A DNA stretch of 64,000 bases, taken from Leucobacter komagatae. GTDB lineage: Bacteria; Actinomycetota; Actinomycetes; Actinomycetales; Microbacteriaceae. Below the pieces are notes generated by a model. It did no database searches. It was given only the letters and a program-made list of their open reading frames with translations, and was not told where the DNA came from. Position numbers and translations under genes: made by a program. How positions within the stretch are numbered: position 1 is the stretch's first letter; each line of letters starts with the position of its first letter. The DNA is taken from NCBI RefSeq assembly GCF_006716085.1, contig NZ_VFON01000001.1:434001-498000 (forward strand), in the 5' to 3' direction. Shown piece after piece: positions 46,069-55,513 of the stretch.

Positions 46069-46485
46069 ATGCCAAAAAAGAGCGGCGCGACGCCGAGCTA
46101 CAGGGTCACCTCGGCCGGGGTGAACCCGACCGAGGACCGTGCTCACCGCATGAAGATGTACTTCATCGCCATGACCCTCCGCTTGGCATGCGTGCTGTCG
46201 CTCTTCTGGGTGACCGGGTGGTGGCTCGTCTTTCCTATCGTCGGCGCCATTGTGCTTCCCTGGTTCGCCGTGATGGTCGGAAACGCGGTCGCCCACGGCG
46301 GCGAGGAGACTGTCTCGACACCTGACCCGCTGGAGCTCGCTCCAGGCTACGCTGAGGACGCGCCCGAGGCTGCCCATGACGCAGCGAGCGAGCTGCTCAT
46401 CGTCGACGTCGAGCCCGTGCGGCGGTCGACTCCGGGCGCGGAGCAGCTGCCCGACGCAGATGAGCCCCGGGAGGAGCGCGCATGA
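46069..46485 (+). CDS. DUF3099 domain membrane protein
   Basis: 138 residues from ATG 46069 with GAGGGAG just upstream; an ATG 12 bases earlier is possible. Two membrane helices (about 28-46 and 48-70) with a charged C-terminal tail; the N-terminal SYRVTSAGVNPTEDRAHRMKMYF matches the DUF3099 family of actinobacterial proteins of unknown role. A TAAACT box near 46036 may be the -10. It starts an operon that overlaps into the small Cys/His protein, SURF1 and a cutinase-like lipoprotein. Confidence 0.82.
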   Translation: MPKKSGATPSYRVTSAGVNPTEDRAHRMKMYFIAMTLRLACVLSLFWVTGWWLVFPIVGAIVLPWFAVMVGNAVAHGGEETVSTPDPLELAPGYAEDAPEAAHDAASELLIVDVEPVRRSTPGAEQLPDADEPREERA

Positions 46486-46718
46486 CGATTTCTGGTTTGA
46501 GCCTCGGGGCGCCGCTCGAGCATCGGCACACTTGCTCCCGTGCCGGGTGCCGTGATGAGGCAGCGTGGGCGCTCAGGTGGCGCAACCCCAAAATTCACAC
46601 CGCAGACCGCCGCAAGACCTGGCTGGCCTGCGACGAGCACCGCGAGGTGCTTTCCGCATTTCTCACCGACCGGAGCTTTCCGCTCGAGGTTGTTTCTGTA
46701 GGAGAGCTCGATGACTGA
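46482..46718 (+). CDS. Small conserved Cys/His protein, function unknown
   Basis: 78 residues from ATG 46482, overlapping the DUF3099 stop by 4 nt and SURF1 by 8 nt. It has Cys18, Cys23, Cys50 and His53 (CSRAGC ... ACDEH), a spacing that could hold a metal ion, plus His14 and His16. No membrane segment. I recognise the pattern as recurring beside SURF1-like genes in this group of bacteria but not a named function. Translational coupling on both sides suggests it works with its neighbours. Confidence 0.75.
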   Translation: MTISGLSLGAPLEHRHTCSRAGCRDEAAWALRWRNPKIHTADRRKTWLACDEHREVLSAFLTDRSFPLEVVSVGELDD

Positions 46719-47568
46719 GACACGTGTCGGCTGGTCGTTTCTGTATTCGAAGCGGTGGATCGGGTACTTCGCGCTCTTCGCGGTGTTCGCGATCGCGTGC
46801 GTGTACCTCGGGAACTGGCAGTTCGATCGCCGCGCGCAGGCGCGGGCGGAGATCTCACGGATCGACCGGAACTACGGCGCCGACCCCGTGCCCCTCGCCG
46901 AAGCGCTCCCCGACCCCGCTGGCTTCGACGTCGACGAGCACAAGTGGCTGACCGTCACGCTCGAGGGCAGCTACGAAGACAGCGCGGTGCTGTCACGGAA
47001 CCGGCCGGGGCCGCAAGGCGTCGGCGCAGACATGATCGTCCCGTTCCGCACGACCGAGGGCCGGGTCTTCTTTGTTGACCGCGGGTGGATCCCGGCGAGC
47101 GGCACCGACATCGAGAACGCCTTCAAGACGCTGCCGCAGCACCCCAGCGGCACCGTCGAGGTCACCGTCAGGCTGCGAGCGAGCGAGCCCGAGGTCGACG
47201 GCAGAAGCTCTGCCGGGCGCACAGTCGCGAGCATCAATGTCGCTGAGATCGCCGACGTCACCGGGGTCTCGGGCGAGATCTATTCCGGCGCCTACGGCAT
47301 GCTGGTTTCAGAGGAACCCGCCGCAGAACACGGCGTCCTGCCCCCGAAGCCTGAGCGTGACGAGGGGCCGCACCTGTCGTACGCGCTGCAGTGGTACGTC
47401 TTCATCCTCATCGCTGCCATCGGCGTGACCTATGCGGCACGCCAGGAGTACAAGAACCTGAACGCCGGCAGCGACGAGGTGCTCGAAATGGAAAAGAAGT
47501 CGCGGGCGCGCAAGCGGCGGCGCGGTCCGACCGATGCCGACGTGGAGGACGCGCTGCTCGATGCGTAG
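46711..47568 (+). CDS. SURF1 family cytochrome oxidase assembly protein
   Basis: 285 residues. One membrane helix at each end (YFALFAVFAIACVYLGNWQF near 15-37; WYVFILIAAIGVTYAARQEY near 228-248) with a large extracytoplasmic domain between them, the SURF1 layout. The N-terminal GNWQFDRRAQ and VDRGWIPAS are conserved SURF1 blocks. SURF1 helps place haem A in subunit I of the aa3 oxidase, so the partner is CtaD (19.9 kb). The C-terminus is basic. Overlaps both neighbours by 8 nt. Confidence 0.92.
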   Translation: MTETRVGWSFLYSKRWIGYFALFAVFAIACVYLGNWQFDRRAQARAEISRIDRNYGADPVPLAEALPDPAGFDVDEHKWLTVTLEGSYEDSAVLSRNRPGPQGVGADMIVPFRTTEGRVFFVDRGWIPASGTDIENAFKTLPQHPSGTVEVTVRLRASEPEVDGRSSAGRTVASINVAEIADVTGVSGEIYSGAYGMLVSEEPAAEHGVLPPKPERDEGPHLSYALQWYVFILIAAIGVTYAARQEYKNLNAGSDEVLEMEKKSRARKRRRGPTDADVEDALLDA

Positions 47569-48481
47569 CACCCGCTCGTTCCCGCGGGTCGGTGGCGCTG
47601 GCGTTGGCCTGGCGCTCGTCGCCGCGATTCTGCTTGCTGGCTGCGCCCCCGAACCAGACCCGGTCGCCGCGAGGGACGCGCTGAAAGAGGTCACCGCTGA
47701 GCCCGTGGCACCCGAAGCCGTTGACGAGTACAGCGTGGCCGAGCGTCCCGAGCCGATCGTCGACCCGCTCGAGTGCTCCCCCTACCTCGTGATCACCGCG
47801 CGCGGAACGGGCGAGCCGAAGCGCAAGCAGCTGCTCGGCCCCGTCGCGAGGGCCATCGAGAGCGCCCGGCCGGATGAGACCGAGCGCCTCGACCTCGACT
47901 ACCCGGCCGACACGGAGATCAACGCTGGTGCGACACTCGGTGCGCGAACCCTCATCGATACGCTCAACGTCCAAGCGGAGGCCTGCCCAGAGCAGCGGAC
48001 AATTCTGCTCGGCTACTCGCAGGGCGCGCTCGTCATCGGCGACGCCCTCGCCTCACCCGAGGCGCGGCTCGTCGGTGCAACCGTCGGAGACGTTTCAGAG
48101 GCGGCGGCCGAGCGGGTGCTCGCCGTCGTGCTCTACGGGAACCCGCGCTTTGTCGGCAGCGACCCGACCGGCTACGGAAGCTTCTCACCCGAAGTGAACG
48201 GCCTCCTCCCCCGGCCGCCGGGCAGCTTCGCTCGCTTCGAAGACCGGATGCGGGATTATTGCGTCGCCGACGACTTCATCTGTCAGTCGACGCTCTCGCT
48301 CGAGGAAGCCGGTCACGTTGCCTACTACGAGAACGGGATGCAGAGCGACGGAGCCGCGTACGTCATCACCCGTCTCGGCCCGCCCGCGAAACCCGCCGAC
48401 ACGGATGAACGGGCAAGCGCGGACGCTCAAGCGGACGCCGAGAAACAAGCAGGCGCCGAGAAACAGGCAGCGGAGGGCTAG
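47561..48481 (+). CDS. Cutinase family lipoprotein (putative esterase)
   Basis: 306 residues from ATG 47561, which overlaps the SURF1 end. Lipobox LLAGC follows a hydrophobic signal, so the protein is anchored outside the membrane. The cutinase fold shows ARGTGEP, GYSQGALV (nucleophile Ser) and the later DYCVADDFICQ (Asp) and HVAYYENG (His). It would cleave ester bonds at the cell surface. The C-terminal tail has repeated DAQADAEKQ-type residues. Its TAG stop shares a CTAG with the stop of the ABC-F gene. Confidence 0.87.
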   Translation: MRSTRSFPRVGGAGVGLALVAAILLAGCAPEPDPVAARDALKEVTAEPVAPEAVDEYSVAERPEPIVDPLECSPYLVITARGTGEPKRKQLLGPVARAIESARPDETERLDLDYPADTEINAGATLGARTLIDTLNVQAEACPEQRTILLGYSQGALVIGDALASPEARLVGATVGDVSEAAAERVLAVVLYGNPRFVGSDPTGYGSFSPEVNGLLPRPPGSFARFEDRMRDYCVADDFICQSTLSLEEAGHVAYYENGMQSDGAAYVITRLGPPAKPADTDERASADAQADAEKQAGAEKQAAEG

Positions 48482-50076
48482 GCGAGCTCGATAAGCTCGA
48501 GGTACTCCTTCGACCAGTGATCTTCCGTGCCCTCGGGCATGATGAGCACGCGCTCGGGGTTCAACGCCTCGACGGCCCCCGGGTCGTGCGACACGAGCAC
48601 GACGGCGCCAGTGAAGTGCGCGAGCGCGTCGAGGATCTCGAGGCGGCTCGCCGGGTCGAGGTTATTCGTCGGCTCGTCGAGCAACAGCACGTTCGCGCTC
48701 GACACGACGAGCTTCGCGAGCGCGAGTCGCGTCTTCTCGCCGCCAGAGAGCACCCCGGCCGGCTTCAGCACGTCGTCGCCGGTGAACAGGAAGGAGCCGA
48801 GCACCTTGCGTGCCTCGGTCTCAGTGAGGTGCTGCGACACGGAGACCATGTTCTGCAGCACGCTCGCTTTCACGTCGAGCGTCTCGTGCTCCTGCGCGTA
48901 GTAGCCGACCTTCAGGCCGTGACCGGCCACGATCGTGCCCGTGTCGGGCTCGTCCACCTGCGCGAGGATGCGCAGGAGCGTCGTCTTACCCGCGCCGTTG
49001 AGGCCAAGGATCACGACCTTCGAGCCCCGGTCGATCGCGAGGTCGACGCCCGCGAAGATCTCAAGCGAACCGAACGACTTCGAGAGCCCCTCAGCCATGA
49101 TCGGCGTCTTGCCGCACGGCGCCGGGTCCGGGAATCGGAGCTTCGCGACGCGATCCACCTGGCGCTCTTCCTCGAGGCCGGCGAGCATCTTGTCGGCGCG
49201 CGCGACCATCTGGTGCGCGGCCGCTGCCTTCGATGCCTTCGCGCCGAAGCGCGCGGCCTGATCCTTCAGGGCGGAGGCCTTCTTCTCGACGTTTGCGCGC
49301 TCCTTGCGGCGGCGTTCCTCGTCCGCTGCGCGCTGGCGCTGGTACAGCTTCCAGCCCATGTTGTAGACGTCGATGACCTGCCGGTTCGCGTCGAGGTAGA
49401 AGACACGGTTCACCGTCTCCCCAACGAGGTCAATGTCGTGCGAGATGATGATGACGCCGCCCTTGTAGTTCTTCAGGAACTCGCGGAGCCACACGATCGA
49501 GTCGGCGTCGAGGTGGTTCGTCGGCTCATCGAGGATCATGGTGTCGGCGTCCGAGAACAGGATCCGGGCGAGCTCGATGCGGCGGCGCTGGCCGCCGGAG
49601 AGCGTCTTCAGCGGCTGGTCGAGGATCCGGTCAGGCAGGCCGAGGTTGTGGGAAATCGACGCTGCCTCAGCCTCGGCGGCGTACCCGCCGAGCGCCTGGA
49701 ACCTGTCAGTCAGATTCCCGAAGCGCTTCATCGCCTTCTCAGCGACCTTCGGATCGGCCGAGCCCATCTCCTCAGAGGCCTTCGCGATGTTCTTGTTCAG
49801 GGTGCCGAGTCCGCGGGCATCGAGAATCCGGTGCCGCGCGAGCTGCTCGGGATCGCCGGTGCGCGGATCCTGCGGGAGGAATCCGAGCTCGCCCGTGATC
49901 TTCACCGACCCCTCGGCGGGCTGCAGCTCCCCTGACAGGGTGCGGGTGAGGGTCGTCTTACCCGCACCGTTGCGCCCGACGAGACCGATCTTGTCGCCCG
50001 GGTGCACGCGGAACGAGACCTCGCCCATGAGGCGTCGCGCGCCAACGTCGATGGCGAGGTCTTCAACAACAATCAC
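48478..50076 (-). CDS. ABC-F family ATPase
   Basis: 532 residues from GTG 50076 with AGGAGAG upstream. Two ATPase domains on one chain: GRNGAGKTTLTRTL with LSGGQRRRIELARIL, and GLNGAGKTTLLRIL with LSGGEKTRLALAKLV. Between them is the charged helical linker (RRRKERANVEKKASALKDQ). There are no membrane segments, so it is not a transporter; ABC-F proteins bind the ribosome at the exit site and affect translation or give antibiotic resistance. Which role applies here cannot be told. It is convergent with the cutinase gene. Confidence 0.92.
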   Translation of the reverse strand: MIVVEDLAIDVGARRLMGEVSFRVHPGDKIGLVGRNGAGKTTLTRTLSGELQPAEGSVKITGELGFLPQDPRTGDPEQLARHRILDARGLGTLNKNIAKASEEMGSADPKVAEKAMKRFGNLTDRFQALGGYAAEAEAASISHNLGLPDRILDQPLKTLSGGQRRRIELARILFSDADTMILDEPTNHLDADSIVWLREFLKNYKGGVIIISHDIDLVGETVNRVFYLDANRQVIDVYNMGWKLYQRQRAADEERRRKERANVEKKASALKDQAARFGAKASKAAAAHQMVARADKMLAGLEEERQVDRVAKLRFPDPAPCGKTPIMAEGLSKSFGSLEIFAGVDLAIDRGSKVVILGLNGAGKTTLLRILAQVDEPDTGTIVAGHGLKVGYYAQEHETLDVKASVLQNMVSVSQHLTETEARKVLGSFLFTGDDVLKPAGVLSGGEKTRLALAKLVVSSANVLLLDEPTNNLDPASRLEILDALAHFTGAVVLVSHDPGAVEALNPERVLIMPEGTEDHWSKEYLELIELA

Positions 50077-50197
50077 GGGTACTCTCCTGAACTGAGTCGG
50101 CCCGGCGTTCGCAGGGCAACCTATCCAGTCTACCCGAGTCGGTAGCGCCGCATCTCTGAGGGCGAAACCTGGGTTGTGGCGGTCCCTGGACGCAAAA

Positions 50198-50239
50198 AGC
50201 GGGTGCCGTCAGAACCGTAAAGGTCTGGCGACACCCGCT
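50198..50239 (-). terminator. Intrinsic terminator after the suf genes
   Basis: A 16-bp stem with two imperfect pairs (50198-50213 with 50224-50239). On the minus strand it is followed directly by TTTTT, a classic intrinsic terminator, 15 bases after the SufT-like stop. Confidence 0.88.
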
Positions 50240-50253
50240 CTCGGAGGCGAGAA

Positions 50254-50637
50254 TCAGATGTTGAAGCCCAGGGCCCGCATCATCTCACGCCCATCGTCCG
50301 TGATCCGCGCCGGCGTCCACGGCGGCATCCACACCCAGTTGATGCGGAAGGCCGCAACGAGGCCGTCGAGGGACTCGGCGATGTCGTTCTCGATCACGTC
50401 GGTGAGGGGGCAGCCCGCGCTCGTGAGCGTCATCGAAATGACGAGCGCATCGTTCTCTTCGTCGTACGCGAGATCGTAGATGAGGCCGAGGTCGACGATG
50501 TTCACGCCGAGCTCGGGGTCGGAGACGTTCTTCAACGCCTCGACCGCCTGCTCCCGGAAGTCAGGATCGATCGATACGGGTGCGGCAGCGACGGCGGTCG
50601 CCTCCGCTCCCGTCTCGGTGGTGGTCTCTTCACTCAT
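50254..50637 (-). CDS. SufT-like metal-sulfur cluster assembly factor (DUF59/MIP18)
   Basis: 127 residues from ATG 50637. The DUF59 core is EALKNVSDPELGVNIVDLGLIYDL and MTLTSAGCPL, with the single conserved Cys. Such proteins help mature Fe-S proteins. A leaderless-type TAGGCT box sits 6 nt before the ATG, so the gene can be expressed separately from sufBDC, which ends only 24 bases upstream. The N-terminus is Glu/Thr/Ala-rich and variable. Confidence 0.88.
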   Translation of the reverse strand: MSEETTTETGAEATAVAAAPVSIDPDFREQAVEALKNVSDPELGVNIVDLGLIYDLAYDEENDALVISMTLTSAGCPLTDVIENDIAESLDGLVAAFRINWVWMPPWTPARITDDGREMMRALGFNI

Positions 50638-50643
50638 GTGAGT

Positions 50644-50649
50644 AGCCTA
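50644..50649 (-). promoter_or_regulatory. Leaderless-type -10 box of the SufT-like gene
   Basis: TAGGCT on the minus strand ends 6 nt before ATG 50637; it lies in the gap after sufC. Confidence 0.55.
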
Positions 50650-50660
50650 CGCCCTTTGAC

Positions 50661-51419
50661 CTAGGCGTCAACGAGGAAGCGGTCGTAGCCCTCCGCCTCG
50701 AGACGATCGGCGAGCTCGGGGCCACCCTGCTCGGCGACGCGGCCGTTCACGAACACGTGCACGAAGTCGGGCTTGATGTAGCGGAGGATACGCGTGTAGT
50801 GCGTGATGAGCATGACGCCGAGGCCGGTTGCATCCTTCGCGCGATTGACGCCCTCAGACACGATCTTCAGCGCGTCAACGTCAAGGCCCGAGTCGGTCTC
50901 GTCGAGCACCGCGAACTTCGGCTTCAGGAGCTCAAGCTGCAGGATCTCGTTGCGCTTCTTCTCGCCACCCGAGAAGCCCTCGTTGACGTTACGCGATGCG
51001 AAGGACTCGTCCATGCGGAGGTTCTTCATTGCGTCGCGGACCTCGCCCATCCAGCTGCGGATAGCGGGCGCCTCGCCGTCGATCGCGGTCTTCGCGGTGC
51101 GGAGGAAGTTCGCGTTCGTCACGCCGGGGATCTCGACGGGGTACTGCATCGCGAGGAACAGGCCTGCCTGTGCGCGCTCGTCGACCTCCATCTCGGTGAC
51201 CTCGACGCCGTCAAGCAGGATCGAGCCGCTCGTGACCTCGTAGCGCGGGTGGCCAGCGATGGCGTACGCGAGGGTCGACTTGCCCGAGCCGTTGGGGCCC
51301 ATGATTGCGTGGGTCTCGCCCTGCTTGAGGGTGAGGTTCACGCCCTTGAGGATTTCCTTGGCGCCCTGGTCAGTCTCAACGCTGACGTGCAGGTCCTTGA
51401 TCTCGAGAACGGAGCTCAT
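50661..51419 (-). CDS. sufC: Fe-S cluster assembly ATPase SufC
   Basis: 252 residues; ATG overlaps the ferredoxin stop by 4 nt. Walker A MGPNGSGKSTLAYAI, signature FSGGEKKRNEILQ and Walker B AVLDETDSGLDVDAL, with the ETDSGLD typical of SufC rather than transporters. It powers the SufB-SufD scaffold during cluster assembly. Last of sufB-sufD-ferredoxin-sufC. Confidence 0.96.
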   Translation of the reverse strand: MSSVLEIKDLHVSVETDQGAKEILKGVNLTLKQGETHAIMGPNGSGKSTLAYAIAGHPRYEVTSGSILLDGVEVTEMEVDERAQAGLFLAMQYPVEIPGVTNANFLRTAKTAIDGEAPAIRSWMGEVRDAMKNLRMDESFASRNVNEGFSGGEKKRNEILQLELLKPKFAVLDETDSGLDVDALKIVSEGVNRAKDATGLGVMLITHYTRILRYIKPDFVHVFVNGRVAEQGGPELADRLEAEGYDRFLVDA

Positions 51420-51748
51420 AGTTCAATCTCTTTCGTAACAGTGGGGTCAATAAAGATGTCGCCGTCTTCGATCTCGACGACGTAAACGGGTACCGGCTCG
51501 TACGCCGGAAGGTTCAGTGGCTTGCCGGTGCACAGCGAGAACGCGGAGCCGTGGGCCCAGCACTCAAGCGTGTCGCCGTCAACGAAGCCCTCGGAGAGGC
51601 TGATCTCTCCGTGGGTGCAGGTGTCGCCAATGGCGTGCACGTTGCCTTCGCCGTCGAGCACGACCGCCATCGGAACCCCGTCAAGGACGACCCTGGTGGC
51701 CTGATCCTGGACGAGGTCCGAGAGCGCAATCGCTTTCTGTCGTGCCAT
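51416..51748 (-). CDS. Rieske-type non-haem iron ferredoxin in the suf operon
   Basis: 110 residues. The 2Fe-2S Rieske site is complete: CTHGEISL and CWAHGSAFSLCTG (Cys-X-His ... Cys-X2-His). No membrane helix, so it is a soluble electron carrier. It overlaps sufD by 1 nt and sufC by 4 nt. A ferredoxin between sufD and sufC is common in actinobacteria and may supply electrons for cluster formation (inference). Confidence 0.93.
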   Translation of the reverse strand: MARQKAIALSDLVQDQATRVVLDGVPMAVVLDGEGNVHAIGDTCTHGEISLSEGFVDGDTLECWAHGSAFSLCTGKPLNLPAYEPVPVYVVEIEDGDIFIDPTVTKEIEL

Positions 51749-52926
51749 TACGCAAGCACGCTCTGCTCGAGCTCGGACTCGATCGCCGCCTGGAGGCGCT
51801 CCTCGATCTGCTCGTTGCCGATGCGCTGAATGACGTCGATGAGGAACCCGCGAACGACGAGCTTACGAGCCTCGTCCTCGGAGATGCCGCGGCTCTGGAG
51901 GTAGAAGATGTGCTCTTCGTCGAACCGGCCGGTGGTCGACGCGTGGCCGGCACCCTCGATGTCGCCGGTCTCGATTTCGAGGTTCGGGATCGAGTCCGCT
52001 CGCGTGCCCTCGGTGAGGGTGAGGTTGCGGTTCTCCTCGTAGCTGTCGGTGCCGGTGGCGACGCGACGAATGAGCACGTCACCGATCCACACCGCGCGCG
52101 CGCCCTCGCCCTGCAGCGCGCCCTTGTAAGCGACGCGGCTGCGGGTGTGGGGAGCGTTGTGGTCGATGTAGACCTGATGCTCGAGGTGCTGGCCAGCGTC
52201 GGCGAAGTACGCGCCGTAGGCCTCGCCGTTCGCGCCCTGGCCGTCGAGGTGGATCGACGGGTTGACCCGGACGATCTTCCCGCCGAGCGAGACCACGATG
52301 TGCTGGAGGTTGCCGTCACGGCCGACGGTCGCGTTGTGCGTTGCGACGTGGATCGCGTCGTCGTTCCACTCGTGGATCGAGACAACCTTGAGGGTCGCGC
52401 CGTCGCCGACGACGATCTCGACGGTCTCCGTGAGGTTCGCGTCGCCCGAGTTCTCGAGGATCACGACGGTGTCGGACTGCGGGGCAGCCTCGATGATCGT
52501 GTGCGCGGCGGCGGGCTCGCTCGTGAGCGCGGTGCGCTTCACGGTGACGGTCTGGCGCTCCTGGCTGGTGAGCAGGATCCGCTGCGCGGTGCCAACCTGG
52601 CCCCACGCGTTCGCGGCGGCCTGATCCTCTGGGAGGCCCGCGCGGCCGACGAGCTCCGAATCCATCGCGATGGTCGACACCTCGACGCCCTCGGCGTCAG
52701 AGATCTCGAGCGCGGAGTTCGAGTTCGCAAGCTCGCCGCCCGTAAGCGCCGTAATCTCAGCGACGGGGGTGAACTTCCAGTTGACCTCGCGGCCGGTGAT
52801 TGCGGGGAAATCCGCGAGGTCGACGGACTTCAGGCGGTCCGAGCGGGTCTGCACCGGCGCGCGGTTGTCCCAGTCACCATCGCTGTGTGCCTTCGCACCG
52901 TGCTGTTCAGTTTGCAGCGTAGTCAT
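51748..52926 (-). CDS. sufD: Fe-S cluster assembly protein SufD
   Basis: 392 residues, 2 bases after sufB. The right-handed beta-helix core and the C-terminal block FYLQSRGISEDEARKLVVRGFLIDVIQRI are typical of SufB/SufD; GRFDEEHIFYLQSRG marks the conserved His. It pairs with SufB as scaffold. The longer N-terminal region with SVDLADFPAITGREVNWKF matches SufD. Confidence 0.95.
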   Translation of the reverse strand: MTTLQTEQHGAKAHSDGDWDNRAPVQTRSDRLKSVDLADFPAITGREVNWKFTPVAEITALTGGELANSNSALEISDAEGVEVSTIAMDSELVGRAGLPEDQAAANAWGQVGTAQRILLTSQERQTVTVKRTALTSEPAAAHTIIEAAPQSDTVVILENSGDANLTETVEIVVGDGATLKVVSIHEWNDDAIHVATHNATVGRDGNLQHIVVSLGGKIVRVNPSIHLDGQGANGEAYGAYFADAGQHLEHQVYIDHNAPHTRSRVAYKGALQGEGARAVWIGDVLIRRVATGTDSYEENRNLTLTEGTRADSIPNLEIETGDIEGAGHASTTGRFDEEHIFYLQSRGISEDEARKLVVRGFLIDVIQRIGNEQIEERLQAAIESELEQSVLA

Positions 52927-52928
52927 CG

Positions 52929-54347
52929 TTAACCGACGGATCCTTCCATGCTCATCTCGATGAGTTTGTTCAGTTCGAGCGCGTACTCCATCGGGAGCTC
53001 GCGAGCGATGGGCTCAATGAAGCCGCGGACGATCATCGCCATCGACTCCTCTTCTGAGAGGCCGCGGCTCATGAGGTAGAACAGCTGCTCTTCGCTCACT
53101 CGTGTGACGGTCGCCTCGTGCGCGAGGGTCGCGTCATCGGTGCGGATGTCGATTGCCGGGTAGGTGTCAGAGCGCGAGATCGTGTCGACGAGCAGCGCGT
53201 CACAGACCACGGAGTTCGCGGCGTGATGCGCGTTCGCCTCGATGCGGACCTCACCACGGTAACCCGAGCGGCCGCCGCCGCGTGCGATCGACTTTGCGAG
53301 GATCGACGACTTGGTGTGCGGTGCGAGGTGAATCATCTTCGCGCCCGTGTCCTGGTGCTGGCCGGGGCCCGCGAACGCGACGGAGAGCGTCTCGCCCTTG
53401 GCGTGCTCGCCGGTGAGGAAGATCGATGGGTACTTCATGGTGTACTTCGAACCGATGTTGCCATCGACCCACTCCATGGTTGCGCCCTCTTCGGCGATTG
53501 CGCGCTTCGTGACGAGGTTGTACACGTTGCTCGACCAGTTCTGGATCGTCGTGTAGCGAACGCGGGCGTTCTTCTTCACGATGATCTCGACGACTGCCGA
53601 GTGCAGCGAGTCCGACTTGTAGATCGGGGCGGTGCAGCCCTCGATGTAGTGGACGTAGCTGTCCTCGTCGGCGATGATGAGCGTGCGCTCGAACTGGCCC
53701 ATGTTCTCCGTGTTGATACGGAAGTAGGCCTGGAGCGGAATCTCGACGTGAACGCCCTTCGGGACATACACGAACGAACCGCCCGACCAGACGGCCGTGT
53801 TCAGCGCGGCGAACTTATTGTCGCCCGAGGGAATGACGGTGCCGAAGTACTCCTTGAAGATCTCAGGGTGCTCCTTGAGCGCGGTGTCGGTGTCGAGGAA
53901 GAGGACGCCCTGCTCCTCCAGATCCTCGCGGATCTGGTGGTAGACGACCTCCGACTCGTACTGAGCCGCGACGCCCGCGACGAGGCGCTGGCGCTCGGCC
54001 TCGGGGATGCCGAGGCGCTCGTAGGTTTCCTTGATTTCGTCGGGCAGCTCTTCCCAGGTCGTAGCCTGCTTCTCGGTCGAGCGGACGAAGTATTTGATGT
54101 TGTCGAAGTCGATCTCAGTGAGGTCTGCACCCCAGGTGGGCATCGGCTTGCGATCGAAGATTTGCAGTGCCTTCAGGCGGCGTTCAAGCATCCACTCGGG
54201 CTCATTCTTCAGCGCCGAGATGTTGCGAACCACCTCTTCACTCAGTCCACGCTGTGCCGTTTCGCCGGCTTCGTCGCTGTCGTGCCAGCCGAACTCGTAT
54301 TGGCCGAGGCCTTCGAGCTCGGGGCGGTCGATCAGTACCTCAGGCAT
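52929..54347 (-). CDS. sufB: Fe-S cluster assembly protein SufB
   Basis: 472 residues from ATG 54347, preceded by GAGGGAGAG; the frame is open further upstream but without a start context. Blocks [41 protein letters not shown] (with the conserved Cys) and [20 protein letters not shown] define SufB. It is the main scaffold for new clusters with SufC and SufD. First gene of the operon. Cysteine desulfurase SufS, SufU and the repressor SufR are not in the window. Confidence 0.96.
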   Translation of the reverse strand: MPEVLIDRPELEGLGQYEFGWHDSDEAGETAQRGLSEEVVRNISALKNEPEWMLERRLKALQIFDRKPMPTWGADLTEIDFDNIKYFVRSTEKQATTWEELPDEIKETYERLGIPEAERQRLVAGVAAQYESEVVYHQIREDLEEQGVLFLDTDTALKEHPEIFKEYFGTVIPSGDNKFAALNTAVWSGGSFVYVPKGVHVEIPLQAYFRINTENMGQFERTLIIADEDSYVHYIEGCTAPIYKSDSLHSAVVEIIVKKNARVRYTTIQNWSSNVYNLVTKRAIAEEGATMEWVDGNIGSKYTMKYPSIFLTGEHAKGETLSVAFAGPGQHQDTGAKMIHLAPHTKSSILAKSIARGGGRSGYRGEVRIEANAHHAANSVVCDALLVDTISRSDTYPAIDIRTDDATLAHEATVTRVSEEQLFYLMSRGLSEEESMAMIVRGFIEPIARELPMEYALELNKLIEMSMEGSVG

Positions 54348-54578
54348 GATCTCTCCCTCTCTCTTTTCGCGCAACCAAGAACCAGTTCCCCAGGTGCTCT
54401 CGGATGGTTCTCTGCGATGGTGCAGTAGTCTGGGCGTCGGACAAACTTGACGCGCTGACGAATCGTCAGACGTTTTGATTAGCCGCACTAAACCACAGCT
54501 TCTGAGTCTACAGCCTTTCGCATAAAAACGGGCGAGACTGGCGAGTTTCACTGGGAGCTTAAAAGTTAAGGAGACCCC

Positions 54579-55505
54579 GTGTCAGGCGCAACAGGCGTGA
54601 CCGCTACCCGTCCCGCTCGAACCCAGCTGCCACGCTTCCTGCCCTTCGCCGCATGGGCGTCGTTCGTGCTTAACGCCCTCATCATCGCGACGGGCGGTGC
54701 GGTTCGTTTGACTGGCTCGGGGCTGGGCTGCACCGAGTGGCCCCTGTGTACCCCGGGGTCGCTGATTCCGACGGAGGAGCTGTCGTACCACGCGCTCATC
54801 GAGTTCGGGAATCGGACGATCAGCGGGCCGCTACTTCTCGCCGGGCTTGCGGTTGTCATCCTCACGTGGCGCATCCGCGCAGAGCGCAAGGATCTCTTCG
54901 TGCTCTCCTGGATCGTGCTCAGCCTGGTACTCGTGCAGGCCGTTGTTGGCGGCGTGATCGTCTGGGAGGAGCTTGCGGCGGTACTCGTCGGCTTCCACTA
55001 CACGGTCTCACTCATCATCGTGTGCATCGCGGCTGCGTACCTCACCCGCATGTACGAGGCGGGCGGCGCGCGCGAACGCGCCGTGCCGAAGGGCTTCGCG
55101 ATCCTTACTCACGTGACCACGCTCGCGATGGCCGTCGTCATCGTCCTCGGTGTTATCACCACTGCGAACGGCCCCCACTCGGGTGACGAGAACGTCGTAC
55201 GTGACGGTTTCGACGCGACGCTCCTCAGCCATCTGCACGCGTGGCCCGGCTACATCGCGTTCGCGCTCGTCCTTGCGCTCGTCGCGTGGGCCTACTCGAA
55301 GAAGCTCCGGCCACTCCCCTGGACCATTGCCCTGATCTCGATGCTCGTCGTCCAGATCTTGGTCGGTGTGTACCAGGCGCGCAACGGCCTTCCCCCGGTC
55401 TTCGTCGGCATTCACATGGTGCTCGCAGCGCTCACTGCCGCCACGATGACTGTCACGGTGCTGCGCCTCAAGCGCCCGGTCGCCGAGGGAGCACTCGCCG
55501 AATAG
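54579..55505 (+). CDS. ctaA: Haem A synthase
   Basis: 308 residues from GTG 54579, after AAGGAG. Eight hydrophobic helices; [23 protein letters not shown] is the N-terminal Cox15/CtaA signature with its Cys pair, and [29 protein letters not shown] and IHMVLAALT hold the haem-binding His. It oxidises haem O to haem A for CtaD. Divergent from sufB over 231 bases and convergent with ctaB. Confidence 0.94.
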   Translation: MSGATGVTATRPARTQLPRFLPFAAWASFVLNALIIATGGAVRLTGSGLGCTEWPLCTPGSLIPTEELSYHALIEFGNRTISGPLLLAGLAVVILTWRIRAERKDLFVLSWIVLSLVLVQAVVGGVIVWEELAAVLVGFHYTVSLIIVCIAAAYLTRMYEAGGARERAVPKGFAILTHVTTLAMAVVIVLGVITTANGPHSGDENVVRDGFDATLLSHLHAWPGYIAFALVLALVAWAYSKKLRPLPWTIALISMLVVQILVGVYQARNGLPPVFVGIHMVLAALTAATMTVTVLRLKRPVAEGALAE

Positions 55506-55513
55506 GCGCGTTC

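Noticed and set aside
48517..49935. Long open frame opposite the ABC-F ATPase
   Set aside because: High GC content keeps antisense frames open. It has no ribosome site and no recognisable domain, and the codons of the ABC-F gene explain it.
53118..54428. Long open frame opposite sufB
   Set aside because: Pure shadow of SufB; amino acid composition (Arg/Val/Asp/Leu heavy, no domain) is typical for antisense frames of GC-rich genes.
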